From the NCBI GenBank assembly GCA_022793895.1, contig JAAWDS010000018.1:1-51386 (forward strand): a stretch of DNA of 51,386 bases, in the 5' to 3' direction. The notes under the pieces were generated by a model. The model saw only the letters and a program-made list of their open reading frames with translations. It was not told the origin of the DNA and ran no database searches. Below are positions 6,944 through 15,376 of the stretch, piece after piece. Position 1 is the stretch's first letter. Every line of letters starts with the position of its first letter. This DNA is from Provencibacterium sp. GTDB lineage: Bacteria; Bacillota; Clostridia; Oscillospirales; Ruminococcaceae. The position numbers and the translations under genes are program-made.

Positions 6944-8263
6944 CTACTCCCCGCGCTCCCGGACGAGCATCCGCACCGGGGTGCCGGTCAGCCCAAAGGT
7001 CTCGCGGATCTGGTTTTCCAGATAGCGCTGGTAGGAAAAGTGGAACAGCTCGCTCTTGTTGACAAAGCAAACGAACGCCGGCGGCTTGGTGGAAGCCTGG
7101 GTCATATAATAGATCTTCAGCCGCTTCCCCTTGTCGCTGGGCGGCTGCACGCGGGCGGTGGCGACGGCGAGCACATCGTTGAGCGCGCCGGTGGGGATGC
7201 GCCGAGCATTCTGCCCGGCCACCCGCACGATCTCCTGAAACAGCTTATCCACCCGCTGGCCGGTTTTGGCCGAGATGAAGCAGAAGGGCGCATACTGCAT
7301 AAAGGAAAAGCCGTCCTCCAGCTGGCGGCGGAAGGCGCCCATGGTGGAGTTGTCCTTCTCCAAGGCGTCCCACTTGTTCACGGCTATGACGGTGGATTTG
7401 CCCTGCTCGTGGGCATAGCCCGCGATTTTGGAATCCTGCTCGGTGAAGCCGGTCAGCGCGTCGATAAGCATCACTGCCACATCGCAGCGGTCCACCGCCA
7501 TATAGGCGCGCAGCACGCTGTAGCGCTCGATGTTTTCCTCCACCTTCGCCTGACGGCGGATCCCCGCCGTATCGATAAAGACAAACTTCCCGAACTCGTT
7601 TTCAACGATGGTGTCGGTCGCGTCGCGGGTCGTCCCGGCAATATCGGAGACAATAGCCCTCTCCGCGCCCGACACCCGGTTGACCAGCGAGGATTTTCCA
7701 ACGTTCGGCTTGCCGATAACGGCCACCTTGACGTATTCCTCCGGGTAGTCCTCCCGGTTTTCAAAGTCGATCTGCTCAAAGCAGCGGTCCAACAGGTCGC
7801 CGGTGCCGTGCCCATGGCTGGCCGAAACGGCGACCGGGTCGCCCAGGCCCAGGTTATAAAACTCATAGAAGGCGGGGGGCGGGTCGCCGACCGAATCGCA
7901 TTTATTCACGCAGAGCACCACCGGCTTGCCGCTTTTCTGGAGCATGGCGGCCACATCGGCGTCCGTTGCGGTAACGCCGCTGCGCTGGTCGCAGACAAGG
8001 ATAATCACCTCGGCCGAATCAATGGCCAATTGGGCCTGACGGCGCATCTGCGAGAGGATCACATCGTCGGTCCGCGGCTCGATGCCGCCAGTATCCACCA
8101 GCATGACCTGCCGGTCCAGCCATTCGCATTCGGCATAGATCCGGTCGCGGGTCACGCCGGGCGTGTCGTCCACAATGGCTATCCGCTTGCCGCAGAGCTT
8201 GTTAAACAGGGTGGATTTGCCGACGTTGGGCCGGCCGACAATCGCTATAAGAGGTTTTGCCAT
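6944..8263 (-). CDS. der: Ribosome assembly GTPase Der (EngA)
   Basis: 439 aa, normal for Der. Two tandem GTPase domains are present: the first P-loop GRPNVGKS at residues 10-17 with DTGG (57-60) and NKCD; the second P-loop GKPNVGKS at 184-191 with DTAG and NKWD. A C-terminal KH-like domain follows. Der helps mature the 50S ribosomal subunit. The ATG at 8263 is preceded by AAAGGAG. The neighbouring DUF512 gene upstream is a frequent clostridial arrangement. The identification is very safe. Confidence 0.97.
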   Translation of the reverse strand: MAKPLIAIVGRPNVGKSTLFNKLCGKRIAIVDDTPGVTRDRIYAECEWLDRQVMLVDTGGIEPRTDDVILSQMRRQAQLAIDSAEVIILVCDQRSGVTATDADVAAMLQKSGKPVVLCVNKCDSVGDPPPAFYEFYNLGLGDPVAVSASHGHGTGDLLDRCFEQIDFENREDYPEEYVKVAVIGKPNVGKSSLVNRVSGAERAIVSDIAGTTRDATDTIVENEFGKFVFIDTAGIRRQAKVEENIERYSVLRAYMAVDRCDVAVMLIDALTGFTEQDSKIAGYAHEQGKSTVIAVNKWDALEKDNSTMGAFRRQLEDGFSFMQYAPFCFISAKTGQRVDKLFQEIVRVAGQNARRIPTGALNDVLAVATARVQPPSDKGKRLKIYYMTQASTKPPAFVCFVNKSELFHFSYQRYLENQIRETFGLTGTPVRMLVRERGE

Positions 8264-8328
8264 GGGTTAAGACCCACTCCTTTCTAGGGCTTTGCGCCCG
8301 CCGGGCGCAGAACCGGTCCTGCGGCGGC

Positions 8329-9648
8329 TTACAGCGGGGGCGGGAGCTCCTCCCCCAGCATGCTTTCCAGCAGCGCATAGCCGTCGTTTTCGGTCGTCCG
8401 AATCGGGACGCCCAGCGCCTCCCCGGCCTGTTCGAGCGTCATATCATCCAAAAACCGGTCGCGCTCGTGGCGCAGCATACATTGCGGGATGAGGAGCTCC
8501 CCGCCAAGCGGCTTCCCCAGAAGCTGCCCCACGAGATCCCGTCCGGTAATCAAACCCGCCACCGTTACAGAGTGCCCGAAAAAATCATTTTCAATGCGGT
8601 AGACCTGCACCGACAGGCCCTTTACCCGCTCCATCGCCCGCTGTGCAAGCCGGCGAATCAGCGGCCAGGCCGCCGCCCCCGTCGCCATTGAGAGGGATCG
8701 CGGCGTCACCGAGACGGGCGCGCCGGCCCGCGCGCGGGTAAATTCATCCTCCAGCAGCGTGCAGAGCCCGACGCCGTTTTCCAGCTGGGGATAGTCCCCG
8801 TAATAGTCCGGGCCGGGCAGCGGAAGGCCGGCCAACAGGAAAAATTCATCCGAGGGGTAGACGATGCGATCGCCGCACGCCTGCTCCCAACGATCGGCAT
8901 AGGCATGGATACAGGCGACGACCTCCCGCGCCTCTTCCGGCGTGTAGCTGCGCAGCGGATAGAGCCCCTCCCGGTAACGCGTCAGCCCCACCGGCACCGC
9001 CGCCACCGACCGCAGCGCCGGGCGCAGCTCCCAGAGCTTTTCCAGCGAATAGCGCAGCTCGTCGCCGTCGTTGATCCCCGGACAGAGGACGAGCTGCGCG
9101 TTGATAGCGATGCCCGCATCCGCCATCCGCCGCAGGTAGGAGAGCACCCGCCCGGCCGAAGGGTTCTTCATCATCTCCACCCGCAGCACGGGGTTCATGG
9201 TGTGGACCGAAACGTTCACCGGGCTGATGTGCATGCGCTCAATCCGCCCGACCTCCTCTTCCGAGAGGTTGGTCAGCGTGATATAGCTGCCGAACAGAAA
9301 GGAGAGGCGCTCGTCGTCATCCTTAAAATAGAGGCTCTCGCGCATGCCCGGCGGCGTTTGATCGACAAAGCAGAAAACGCATTTGTTGCGGCAGCTGTGC
9401 TGTTTATCCATCAGATAGGTGGCGAACTCCAGGCCCAGCTCCTCATATTCCTCTTTTTGCAGCCGCACCCGCCGCCTCTTCGCGCCGCTCTCAATTTCCA
9501 AAAGCAGCCGCCGTTCGGTCATATAAAACCGGTAATCCAGCACGTCGTGAATGACGTGGCCGTTGATGGCAAGCAGCGTTTCCCCCGGCCGGATGTTCGC
9601 CCGGCAGGCCGGAGAGCCCGGAACCACCTCCGCTATTACAACGCTCAC
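8329..9648 (-). CDS. DUF512 protein with PDZ-like and radical-SAM-like domains
   Basis: 439 aa. The N-terminus (about 1-60) looks PDZ-like (VVPGSPACRANIRPGETLLAI). A cysteine cluster C-x3-C-x2-C (CRNKCVFC, C86, C90, C93) resembles the iron-sulfur/AdoMet site of radical SAM enzymes. The C-terminal half is the DUF512 region, with NGVGL and FGHSVTVAGL. The family is known as a putative iron-sulfur oxidoreductase common in Clostridia and cyanobacteria; its reaction is unknown. It lies directly upstream of der, with 65 bases between them that include a small GC hairpin, so the two are probably co-transcribed. Confidence 0.82.
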   Translation of the reverse strand: MSVVIAEVVPGSPACRANIRPGETLLAINGHVIHDVLDYRFYMTERRLLLEIESGAKRRRVRLQKEEYEELGLEFATYLMDKQHSCRNKCVFCFVDQTPPGMRESLYFKDDDERLSFLFGSYITLTNLSEEEVGRIERMHISPVNVSVHTMNPVLRVEMMKNPSAGRVLSYLRRMADAGIAINAQLVLCPGINDGDELRYSLEKLWELRPALRSVAAVPVGLTRYREGLYPLRSYTPEEAREVVACIHAYADRWEQACGDRIVYPSDEFFLLAGLPLPGPDYYGDYPQLENGVGLCTLLEDEFTRARAGAPVSVTPRSLSMATGAAAWPLIRRLAQRAMERVKGLSVQVYRIENDFFGHSVTVAGLITGRDLVGQLLGKPLGGELLIPQCMLRHERDRFLDDMTLEQAGEALGVPIRTTENDGYALLESMLGEELPPPL

Positions 9649-9694
9649 CGAAATCCGCCTCCCTTCCGTTCCCTACAGGCGAGGGAAAGAAAAC

Positions 9695-9730
9695 AAAAAA
9701 ATAGAGGCGGAAGCGCCCTTCCCCCTCTAT
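9695..9730 (-). terminator. Rho-independent terminator of the yceD-rpmF unit
   Basis: Read on the minus strand, ATAGAGG pairs with CCTCTAT around a GC-rich loop and is followed by a run of T. It separates rpmF from the DUF512-der operon, although some read-through is possible. Confidence 0.75.
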
Positions 9731-9745
9731 CTCTCCGGCATCCTT

Positions 9746-9928
9746 TTACGCCTCTTTCGAGATAACCTCTCTGCCCTTGTAGTAACCGCAATTCAAACAT
9801 ACCTTATGAGGAGCCTTGAGCTCGCCGCACTGGGTGCATTTGGAAAAGCCGGGCATCGAGAGCTTCCAAACATTGGAACGCCTTTTATCTCTGCGCGCTT
9901 TTGATGTCTTTCTCTTTGGTACTGCCAT
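9746..9928 (-). CDS. rpmF: 50S ribosomal protein L32
   Basis: 60 aa, the usual length. It begins MAVPKRKTSKARRDKRR, the family signature, and has the two zinc-binding CxxC pairs (CTQC and CLNC). The ATG at 9928 has GGAGGTG a few bases upstream; an upstream extension in the same frame is not supported. It follows yceD in the same transcription unit, the common bacterial order. No plsX gene follows, unlike in many other bacteria. Confidence 0.97.
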   Translation of the reverse strand: MAVPKRKTSKARRDKRRSNVWKLSMPGFSKCTQCGELKAPHKVCLNCGYYKGREVISKEA

Positions 9929-9986
9929 TTCAGCACCTCCCTCTCTCAATATCGGTTATCGTGGTTGATGCACGTACACAACAGGG

Positions 9987-10481
9987 TTATTGCAGCAGCT
10001 CCCGCAGGCTGTCCAGCCGGTTCCTGCCGTTCTCTATGCGGCAACCGCAGTTTTGCCGGTTGCGGTTGACCCCGCAGACCGGGCAGAGCCCCCGGCAGTC
10101 CTCGCTGCACAGCGTCTTGGCCGGAAGCGCAAGCACCACATCGGCATAAACGGCCTCGTCCAAGTCCAGCAGCCCGTCCGGCAGCAGCAAAAGCTCGTCG
10201 CTCTCCTCGCCATGGACCTTGCGCACGGCTACCTGTTCGCTGCGCAGCTCCTTTTCGCTGCGCACAGGGGTCAAGCAGCGGTCGCAGGGGATTTCCAACG
10301 AATACCGCGCCGCATAGGAAACCGTCACGACGCCGGCTACATTGCGGGCAATGCCCTCCACCTGCACAGGGCCGCTCACCGGATACACACCGGCCAGCTC
10401 CACCCCGGAGAGATCCACCTCCTGTTGAAAACGGATCTCCTCGCCTTCCTCTTCAAAGAGGCGCGTTAAATCCAAAACCAT
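9987..10481 (-). CDS. yceD: DUF177 / YceD-family protein
   Basis: 164 aa from ATG 10481 (GAGGTG five bases upstream); a TTG six codons earlier is the alternative. The family pattern is visible: an N-terminal beta-rich part with PCDRCL, an acidic stretch, and a C-terminal cysteine cluster CSEDCRGLCPVCGVN. YceD is linked with 23S rRNA accumulation in other organisms and is nearly always encoded just before rpmF, as here. A consensus promoter stands in front of it. Confidence 0.88.
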   Translation of the reverse strand: MVLDLTRLFEEEGEEIRFQQEVDLSGVELAGVYPVSGPVQVEGIARNVAGVVTVSYAARYSLEIPCDRCLTPVRSEKELRSEQVAVRKVHGEESDELLLLPDGLLDLDEAVYADVVLALPAKTLCSEDCRGLCPVCGVNRNRQNCGCRIENGRNRLDSLRELLQ

Positions 10482-10528
10482 CCGCACACCTCGATTCAAA
10501 AAGGGGGTATTTCAGACGTCACGGATCT

Positions 10529-10557
10529 ATTATAGGCATAGTTAAGCGGTTTGTCAA
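10529..10557 (-). promoter_or_regulatory. Consensus promoter of yceD-rpmF
   Basis: On the minus strand there is TTGACA (10552-10557), a 17-nt spacer and TATAAT (10529-10534): a perfect housekeeping promoter about 50 bases before yceD. Confidence 0.85.
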
Positions 10558-10636
10558 GGCTTTTTGCAGGGAGGAGACGGAAACATTCCGGGAAATTTAT
10601 TCCGCCCCCATTCCCGCGGCCGGAAAACGCTTCCTT

Positions 10637-11545
10637 TTAGACCAGCCGCGCAATGTGTCCCGCGCGATCGCCCGGCAGCAGATCGACCGGCGGCAGCTCG
10701 ATCAGCGTGTAGCAGCCCGGCTGCTGGCGCAGCGCGGCGCGCGCGGCGGACACCATGATCTGCGCGGTCAGGGCCGGGTTGTTGATCTGCATATCGAACG
10801 AAAAGCGCTGGCTGTGGGTCTGGCCGGAAACGCCCTTGCGCTCGATGTGTACGCCATGCCCCATATCGCGCACGAGCGACACATCCGGCACAAATTTGAC
10901 ATGCGTCTCGTCGTGGGCAAAATAATCGTCCTCCTTGATTTTGCGCTTCACGACGGCCGGATCATACCCCTCCTTGAGCTGGACATAGCACATCCTCTTG
11001 TGCAGGCCCGCCCCGGCGGGGATGGTGATGGAAATCGCATCGGCGACCCCCTCGATAGCCCGGATAGCGACCGAATGGCCCATGCTCATGCCGGGGCCGA
11101 AATTGGTGTAGGTCAGCCCCCGGGGCGCGCAGGCTTCCAGCAGGGTGCGCACGACCGAATCCGAACCGGGATCCCAGCCCGCGGAGAGGATGGCGGCAGC
11201 GCCGCCCGCCTTGGCCGCAGCGTCCAGCGCCGCGTGCATCTGCGGGATCTGGGAATGAATGTCAAAGCTGTCCACGGTGGAGATGCCCAGCTTTAAAACC
11301 GCTTCGGCCGTTTCGCGCACCGAACGCGTCGGCGTGCAGAGCAGGGCGACCTCCGGCTTCTGCGGAAGATCCTCGATCCGGCGGGCAACGGGGATCCCCT
11401 GAAGCTCCGGGACTCCCTCCCCCGAACCGCTGCGGCGGACGACGCCGCAGACGCTGAAATCTCCTGCGCTGCACAACGCCTCCAGCGCGGCGCGGCCGAT
11501 GTTCCCATAACCGACAATGGCTGCTTTTATCATGCTGCTGATCAT
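10637..11545 (-). CDS. ddh: meso-Diaminopimelate dehydrogenase
   Basis: 302 aa from ATG 11545, which has GAGGTG nine bases upstream. A second ATG at 11533 and a GTG at 11557 are alternatives. It reductively aminates tetrahydrodipicolinate to meso-DAP with NADPH, a one-step route to the wall amino acid and lysine. Evidence is the Rossmann motif VGYGNIG at the N-terminus, DSFDIH, the SAGWDPG segment, GPGMSMGHS and HVKFVPD, all typical of Ddh. The gene has its own promoter and a leader with a terminator-like hairpin, suggesting attenuation control. The use of this pathway fits clostridia. Confidence 0.93.
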   Translation of the reverse strand: MISSMIKAAIVGYGNIGRAALEALCSAGDFSVCGVVRRSGSGEGVPELQGIPVARRIEDLPQKPEVALLCTPTRSVRETAEAVLKLGISTVDSFDIHSQIPQMHAALDAAAKAGGAAAILSAGWDPGSDSVVRTLLEACAPRGLTYTNFGPGMSMGHSVAIRAIEGVADAISITIPAGAGLHKRMCYVQLKEGYDPAVVKRKIKEDDYFAHDETHVKFVPDVSLVRDMGHGVHIERKGVSGQTHSQRFSFDMQINNPALTAQIMVSAARAALRQQPGCYTLIELPPVDLLPGDRAGHIARLV

Positions 11546-11627
11546 TCCTTTCTTCACCTCGGAATTTATCCGTCCGGCAGGGCCGGACTCCCTCCCGTCC
11601 TAATCGGGAGAAAAAGCGCAAAAACAG

Positions 11628-11651
11628 AAAAAAGGGAATTTTCCGATTCCC
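11628..11651 (-). terminator. Terminator-like hairpin in the ddh leader (possible attenuator)
   Basis: On the minus strand, GGGAAT, a six-base loop and ATTCCC are followed by six T. It lies between a good promoter (11703-11731) and the ddh start. It can therefore act as an attenuator in the leader, or simply end transcripts of the ABC gene upstream. Confidence 0.6.
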
Positions 11652-11702
11652 CAGGCTTCGGGCCGCCGGAACGTTCCCGATTCCTTCGCGCCTGACAGGA
11701 AT

Positions 11703-11731
11703 ATTATAGCAAACCCGCAGCCCCGCCGCAA
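11703..11731 (-). promoter_or_regulatory. Promoter of ddh
   Basis: On the minus strand there is TTGCGG (11726-11731), a 17-nt spacer ending TGC, and TATAAT (11703-11708), giving an extended -10. The transcript would carry a leader of about 150 bases before ddh. Confidence 0.65.
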
Positions 11732-11735
11732 GCGG

Positions 11736-12431
11736 TCATCCGACAGGCCGCCCGCTGTCCGCCACAATGCGCCCATCGCACACCTGCACCCGGCGCGGGG
11801 ATCGTTTCGCCAGCTCCGGGTCATGGGTAATCAGCAGAAGGGTGCGCCCTTCCTCATGCAGCCCGCGCAGGATGCGCATCACCTCGGCGCCCGCCTGGCT
11901 GTCCAGGTTCCCGGTCGGCTCGTCGGCCAGCATCACCGCCGGGGACGCGGCCACCGCCCGCGCAATGGCCACCCGCTGCTGCTGGCCGCCGGAGAGCTGG
12001 CCGGGCCGGTGGTGCAGCCGGTGGCTGAGCCCCACCCGTTCCAGGGCCGAGAGGGCGAGGGCGCGCCGCCGGGCCTTTGGAACCCGACGGTAAAGGAGCG
12101 GCAGCTCCACATTTTCCAGCGCGCTCAACGAATCCACCAGGTTAAAGCCCTGAAAAATAAAACCTATCTGCCGGTTGCGGATGCGGCTGAGCGCCTCGTC
12201 GTCCAAAGCGCCTACCGATTGGGATTCGAAGAGGTATTCGCCGTCCGTCGCCGTATCCAAGCAGCCGATGATATTCATCAGCGTGGACTTTCCCGAACCT
12301 GAAGCGCCTACGATCGAGACAAATTCCCCCTTCTCTATCTCAAGATTCACATTTTCCAGCGCCTTAACGCCCGTTTCCCCGCCCGGATACGCTTTACAGA
12401 CGCCGCGCAGCGAAATCAACGTTTCCGCCAT
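11736..12431 (-). CDS. ABC transporter ATP-binding protein (MacB/LolD-like), no permease nearby
   Basis: 231 aa from ATG 12431; an in-frame TTG three codons upstream is also possible and neither has a strong ribosome site. The Walker A motif is GASGSGKS (42-49), with the signature LSGGQQQR, Walker B VMLADEPTG and the H-loop ITHD. The insert of the MacB/LolD subfamily (IGFIFQGFNLV) is present. Such ATPases power lipoprotein or peptide export, or transmembrane sensing, with FtsX-type permeases. None is adjacent, so it must pair with a permease encoded elsewhere or be a remnant. Confidence 0.88.
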   Translation of the reverse strand: MAETLISLRGVCKAYPGGETGVKALENVNLEIEKGEFVSIVGASGSGKSTLMNIIGCLDTATDGEYLFESQSVGALDDEALSRIRNRQIGFIFQGFNLVDSLSALENVELPLLYRRVPKARRRALALSALERVGLSHRLHHRPGQLSGGQQQRVAIARAVAASPAVMLADEPTGNLDSQAGAEVMRILRGLHEEGRTLLLITHDPELAKRSPRRVQVCDGRIVADSGRPVG

Positions 12432-12634
12432 AATAGCCAACCGCCCTTTCTCGAATAACCTTGCCGCTCCCTTGAAAGGCTCTGTGGAAATTCCTCGCAG
12501 CGAGCAGCTTCGCCCGGCCCTTCCGGAAGCCGGAAGGGAACGCCCCCTCTATAAATTGGAGAAAACCGGGCTTCTCCCGATCCAAACGTTTCTTTTTCCC
12601 CAGTCTATCCTAGCTTCCCCACCAAACAGCCAGC

Positions 12635-12746
12635 TTATCCACCGCCAGCCGGATGGGATGTTTTCACCCTTTCCACGATGTTTTCCACCGGGAACCGGAA
12701 GTTTTCCTCCGGATTTTCCCCCTGGTGTGGAAAACTCAGTGGAAAA
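12635..12746. other. Cluster of DnaA-box-like nonamers in a 505-bp gene-free region
   Basis: The gap 12432-12937 holds TTATCCACC (12635-12643), TTTTCACCC (12661-12669), CTTTCCACG (12669-12677), TTTTCCACC (12681-12689), TTTTCCTCC (12702-12710), TTTTCCCCC (12714-12722) and, inverted, TGTGGAAAA (12726-12734) and AGTGGAAAA (12738-12746). TGTGGAAAA fits the relaxed DnaA consensus TTWTNCACA exactly; several others differ at one base. An AT-rich stretch follows at 12749-12792. The rest of the gap (12441-12600) shows nothing recognisable. Confidence 0.45.
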
Positions 12747-12831
12747 GGTTAATAACTTTATATTTTCTTGGAATATTACAAATTGTAATAGAGAGCCGTG
12801 CCTGGGGGCCGAAGATTTCATAATTTATCGA

Positions 12832-12861
12832 TTGCGTTTGCCGCCCAGCATCTGGTATAAT
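12832..12861 (+). promoter_or_regulatory. Promoter of the DUF951 gene
   Basis: TTGCGT (12832-12837), an 18-nt spacer and a perfect TATAAT (12856-12861), 76 bases before the GTG start. Confidence 0.55.
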
Positions 12862-12937
12862 GATGGGTAGACATTGGGCAGAAAGATTTGCAGCGTCCCT
12901 ATCCGGCTGGCGGAGGGGGCAGAGGGAGGGAACGCCG

Positions 12938-13129
12938 GTGGATGTGCGCGTATCGGATATATTGGTGATGAAAAAGAACCATCCATGCGGGGAGAACCGC
13001 TTCCTGGTGCTGCGCAGCGGCATGGACTTCAAAATCCGCTGCCTGGGCTGCGGGCGGGAGGTCATGGTGGCGCGCAGCAAGTGCGAAAAAAACATTAAAA
13101 AAATCATCCATCCCGACGAGGAAGGGTAG
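12938..13129 (+). CDS. DUF951 family small protein
   Basis: 63 aa. The DUF951 signature runs nearly the whole length: an N-terminal VDVRVSDILVMKKNHPCG, then LRSGMDFKIRCLGCGREVMV with a CxxC pair and a basic tail. The family is widespread in Firmicutes and of unknown function; the beta-rich fold and CxxC suggest nucleic-acid or metal binding. The start is GTG 12938, seven bases after GGAGGG; upstream in-frame ATGs at 12860 and 12863 lie on the -10 region and cannot be used. It precedes prfA in the same direction. Confidence 0.88.
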   Translation: MDVRVSDILVMKKNHPCGENRFLVLRSGMDFKIRCLGCGREVMVARSKCEKNIKKIIHPDEEG

Positions 13130-13202
13130 CCCCTTCTCCGGCTTGAAAAAATGCAGAGAAACGGTTCGGTGAAAAAATACCAGAAGGCAGGAGGTTTATC
13201 CC

Positions 13203-14279
13203 TTGTTGTTTGATAAATTGGACGGCGTAGCCGCGCGCTATGAAGAGGTCGGCACGGCGCTGATGGATCCGGGCGTGGTCGGCGACCAGGCGCGCTACCG
13301 GGAACTGATGAAGGAATATAAGCGCCTGACCCCGATTGTGGAAAAGTATAAGGAATATGAAAAGGCCCGCGCCGATGCAGAGGAGGCGCGCGCCTTGCTG
13401 GAAGAAAGCGGGCTCGAAAAGGATTTCCGCGAGATGGCGCAGGGCGAACTGGAGGAAAACCGGGAAAAGATGGAGCGCTTTGGCGAAGAGCTGAAAATCC
13501 TGCTGCTGCCCAGCGATCCGAACGATGAAAAGAACGTCATCGTTGAAATCCGCGGCGGCGCGGGCGGCGAGGAGTCGGCCCTCTTCGCCGGCTCGCTCAT
13601 GCGCATGTACACCATGTACGCTGAAGCCAGGGGCTGGAAAACCGAAATCCTCAACGCGAACGAGACCGAGCTCGGCGGCTTCAAGGAGGTCAGCTTCTCC
13701 ATCGAGGGGGAAGGCGCCTATTCCCGGCTCAAATATGAGAGCGGCGTCCACCGGGTGCAGCGGGTACCCGAAACCGAGAGCCAGGGCCGCATCCATACCT
13801 CGACCTCAACGGTGGCCGTGCTGCCGGAGGTAGAGGATGTGGAAATTGAGATCGATCCCGGCGACCTACAGATCGATACCTACCGCGCCTCCGGGGCGGG
13901 CGGCCAGCATGTCAACAAGACCGAATCGGCGATCCGCATCACCTATCTGCCCACCGGCCTGGTCGTCGAGTGCCAGGATGAGCGCAGCCAATATAAAAAT
14001 AAGGATAAGGCGATGAAGATCCTGCGCTCCCGCCTCTATGAGCAGAAGCAGCAGGAGCAGAACGACGCCATTGCCTCCCAGCGCCGGCTCCAGGTGGGCA
14101 CCGGCGACCGCAGCGAGCGTATCCGGACCTACAATTTCCCGCAGGGCCGCGTGACCGACCACCGCATCGGGCTCACGCTCTACAAAATCGAGCAGATTAT
14201 GAACGGGGAGCTGGACGAGCTGCTGGACGCGCTCATCACCTTCGATCAGGCGGAAAAGCTCAAGGAACAGGCGGGATAA
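13203..14279 (+). CDS. prfA: Peptide chain release factor 1
   Basis: 358 aa, full length. RF1 reads UAA and UAG stops and triggers peptide release on the ribosome. The tripeptide anticodon of the P-x-T type is PET at 189-191, which marks RF1 rather than RF2. The catalytic GGQ is at 233-235 in [12 protein letters not shown]. The start is TTG 13203 behind GGAGG at an eight-base distance. Its presence shows that UAG should act as a stop in this cell, relevant to the amber codon in the HindIII-like gene. The usual partner prmC is not adjacent. Confidence 0.97.
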   Translation: MLFDKLDGVAARYEEVGTALMDPGVVGDQARYRELMKEYKRLTPIVEKYKEYEKARADAEEARALLEESGLEKDFREMAQGELEENREKMERFGEELKILLLPSDPNDEKNVIVEIRGGAGGEESALFAGSLMRMYTMYAEARGWKTEILNANETELGGFKEVSFSIEGEGAYSRLKYESGVHRVQRVPETESQGRIHTSTSTVAVLPEVEDVEIEIDPGDLQIDTYRASGAGGQHVNKTESAIRITYLPTGLVVECQDERSQYKNKDKAMKILRSRLYEQKQQEQNDAIASQRRLQVGTGDRSERIRTYNFPQGRVTDHRIGLTLYKIEQIMNGELDELLDALITFDQAEKLKEQAG

Positions 14280-14311
14280 GCTGTCAAAGGGGCGGCCGCT
14301 CCTTTGACAGC
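14280..14311 (+). terminator. Hairpin directly after prfA
   Basis: GCTGTCAAAGG and CCTTTGACAGC form the outer part of a stem of about 16 bp with one G-T pair. It starts at the base after the stop codon. There is only a weak T-run, so it may attenuate rather than end transcription into sua5. Confidence 0.55.
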
Positions 14312-14344
14312 TTCGGCAGTTTTAGAAAGGGAAGGTTCTTTTTA

Positions 14345-15376
14345 TTGGAAACCCGTATGATCCCCATCGGCGAGCGCACACTAGAGGCGGACGCCATTGA
14401 AGAGGTTTGCGACATCTTAAAAGGCGGCGGCATCGCCGCCCTTCCGACCGAAACGGTCTATGGCCTGGCCGCCGACGCGCTCAATCCGCAGGCGGTCGCC
14501 AAAATTTTTGAGGCGAAGGGCCGCCCGCAGGATAACCCGCTGATTGTACACATCGCCGCCCTCTCGATGCTGAAAGAGCTGGCGGCGGAGGTCCCGCCGG
14601 ACGCCTATGCGCTGGCGGAGCGCTTTTGGCCCGGCCCATTGACCATGGTGCTCCCCAAAAGCGCCCGCATTCCGGACGCGACCAGCGCCGGGCTCCCCAC
14701 CGTGGGCATCCGTATGCCGTCGCACCCGGTGATCCGCGCCGTTATCGAGCGCAGCGGGCTTCCGCTGGCCGCCCCCTCGGCCAACCGGTCGGGCAGCCCA
14801 AGCACGACGACGGCGCAGCACTGCATCGACGATCTCTCCGGCCGGGTGGACGCTATCGTTATAAGCTCGGATTGCACGGTGGGCCTCGAATCGACCATCG
14901 TCTCGCTGGCAGGCGGGCGGCCGCGGCTGCTGCGCCCAGGCGGCGTTACTTTAGAGGAGCTGGAAGAGGTGTTGGGCCCGGTCGAGCTGGACGCGGCCGT
15001 TTTGGGCCGGGCGGATCCGCAGAGCCGGGCAAGCGCGCCGGGAATGAAATACCGCCACTATGCGCCCAAGGCGCAGGTGCGGCTGCTGTTGGGCTCCTCC
15101 CAGCAATACCGGGCCTATCTGGAGGCCCATGCCGCGCCGGGCGCCGCGGCGCTCTGCTTCCATGGCGAGGAGATAGGGCTCCCCGTCCCCGCCGCCGCGC
15201 TGGGGACGCCGGAACGTCCGCAGGAGATGGCGCAGGGCCTTTTCTGCGCGCTGCGCGATTTTGATGAGAAAGGAGTTCAAACGGTATATGCCCACTGCCC
15301 CTCCCCCGAAGGGCTGGGGTTGGCCCTCTACAACCGGCTGATCCGGGCGGCAGCGTTTGATATCGTGAAGCTATGA
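14345..15376 (+). CDS. sua5: L-threonylcarbamoyladenylate synthase (Sua5/YwlC)
   Basis: 343 aa, the long Sua5 form. It has an N-terminal YrdC domain (about 10-205) with GGGIAALPTETVYGLAADA and KGRPQDNPLIVHI, and a C-terminal Sua5 domain entered through the linker PGMKYRHYAPKAQV. It makes threonylcarbamoyl-AMP for the t6A modification of tRNAs that read ANN codons. The start is TTG 14345 with GGAAGG upstream. It overlaps coaE by ATGA, indicating translational coupling. Confidence 0.95.
   Translation: METRMIPIGERTLEADAIEEVCDILKGGGIAALPTETVYGLAADALNPQAVAKIFEAKGRPQDNPLIVHIAALSMLKELAAEVPPDAYALAERFWPGPLTMVLPKSARIPDATSAGLPTVGIRMPSHPVIRAVIERSGLPLAAPSANRSGSPSTTTAQHCIDDLSGRVDAIVISSDCTVGLESTIVSLAGGRPRLLRPGGVTLEELEEVLGPVELDAAVLGRADPQSRASAPGMKYRHYAPKAQVRLLLGSSQQYRAYLEAHAAPGAAALCFHGEEIGLPVPAAALGTPERPQEMAQGLFCALRDFDEKGVQTVYAHCPSPEGLGLALYNRLIRAAAFDIVKL

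Noticed and set aside
6932-8287. A 451-codon plus-strand frame opposite der
   Set aside because: Antisense shadow of a clear der gene in GC-rich DNA. The product has no recognisable motif and is rich in His and Gly, as complement frames are.
11546-11700. Lysine riboswitch or T-box in the ddh leader
   Set aside because: No T-box AGGGUGG-type word and no lysine-riboswitch core were found; only a terminator and possible alternative pairings are visible.
12635-12792. The chromosomal replication origin
   Set aside because: None of dnaA, dnaN, rpmH, recF or gyrB is in the window. The nonamers alone support only a DnaA-binding cluster.
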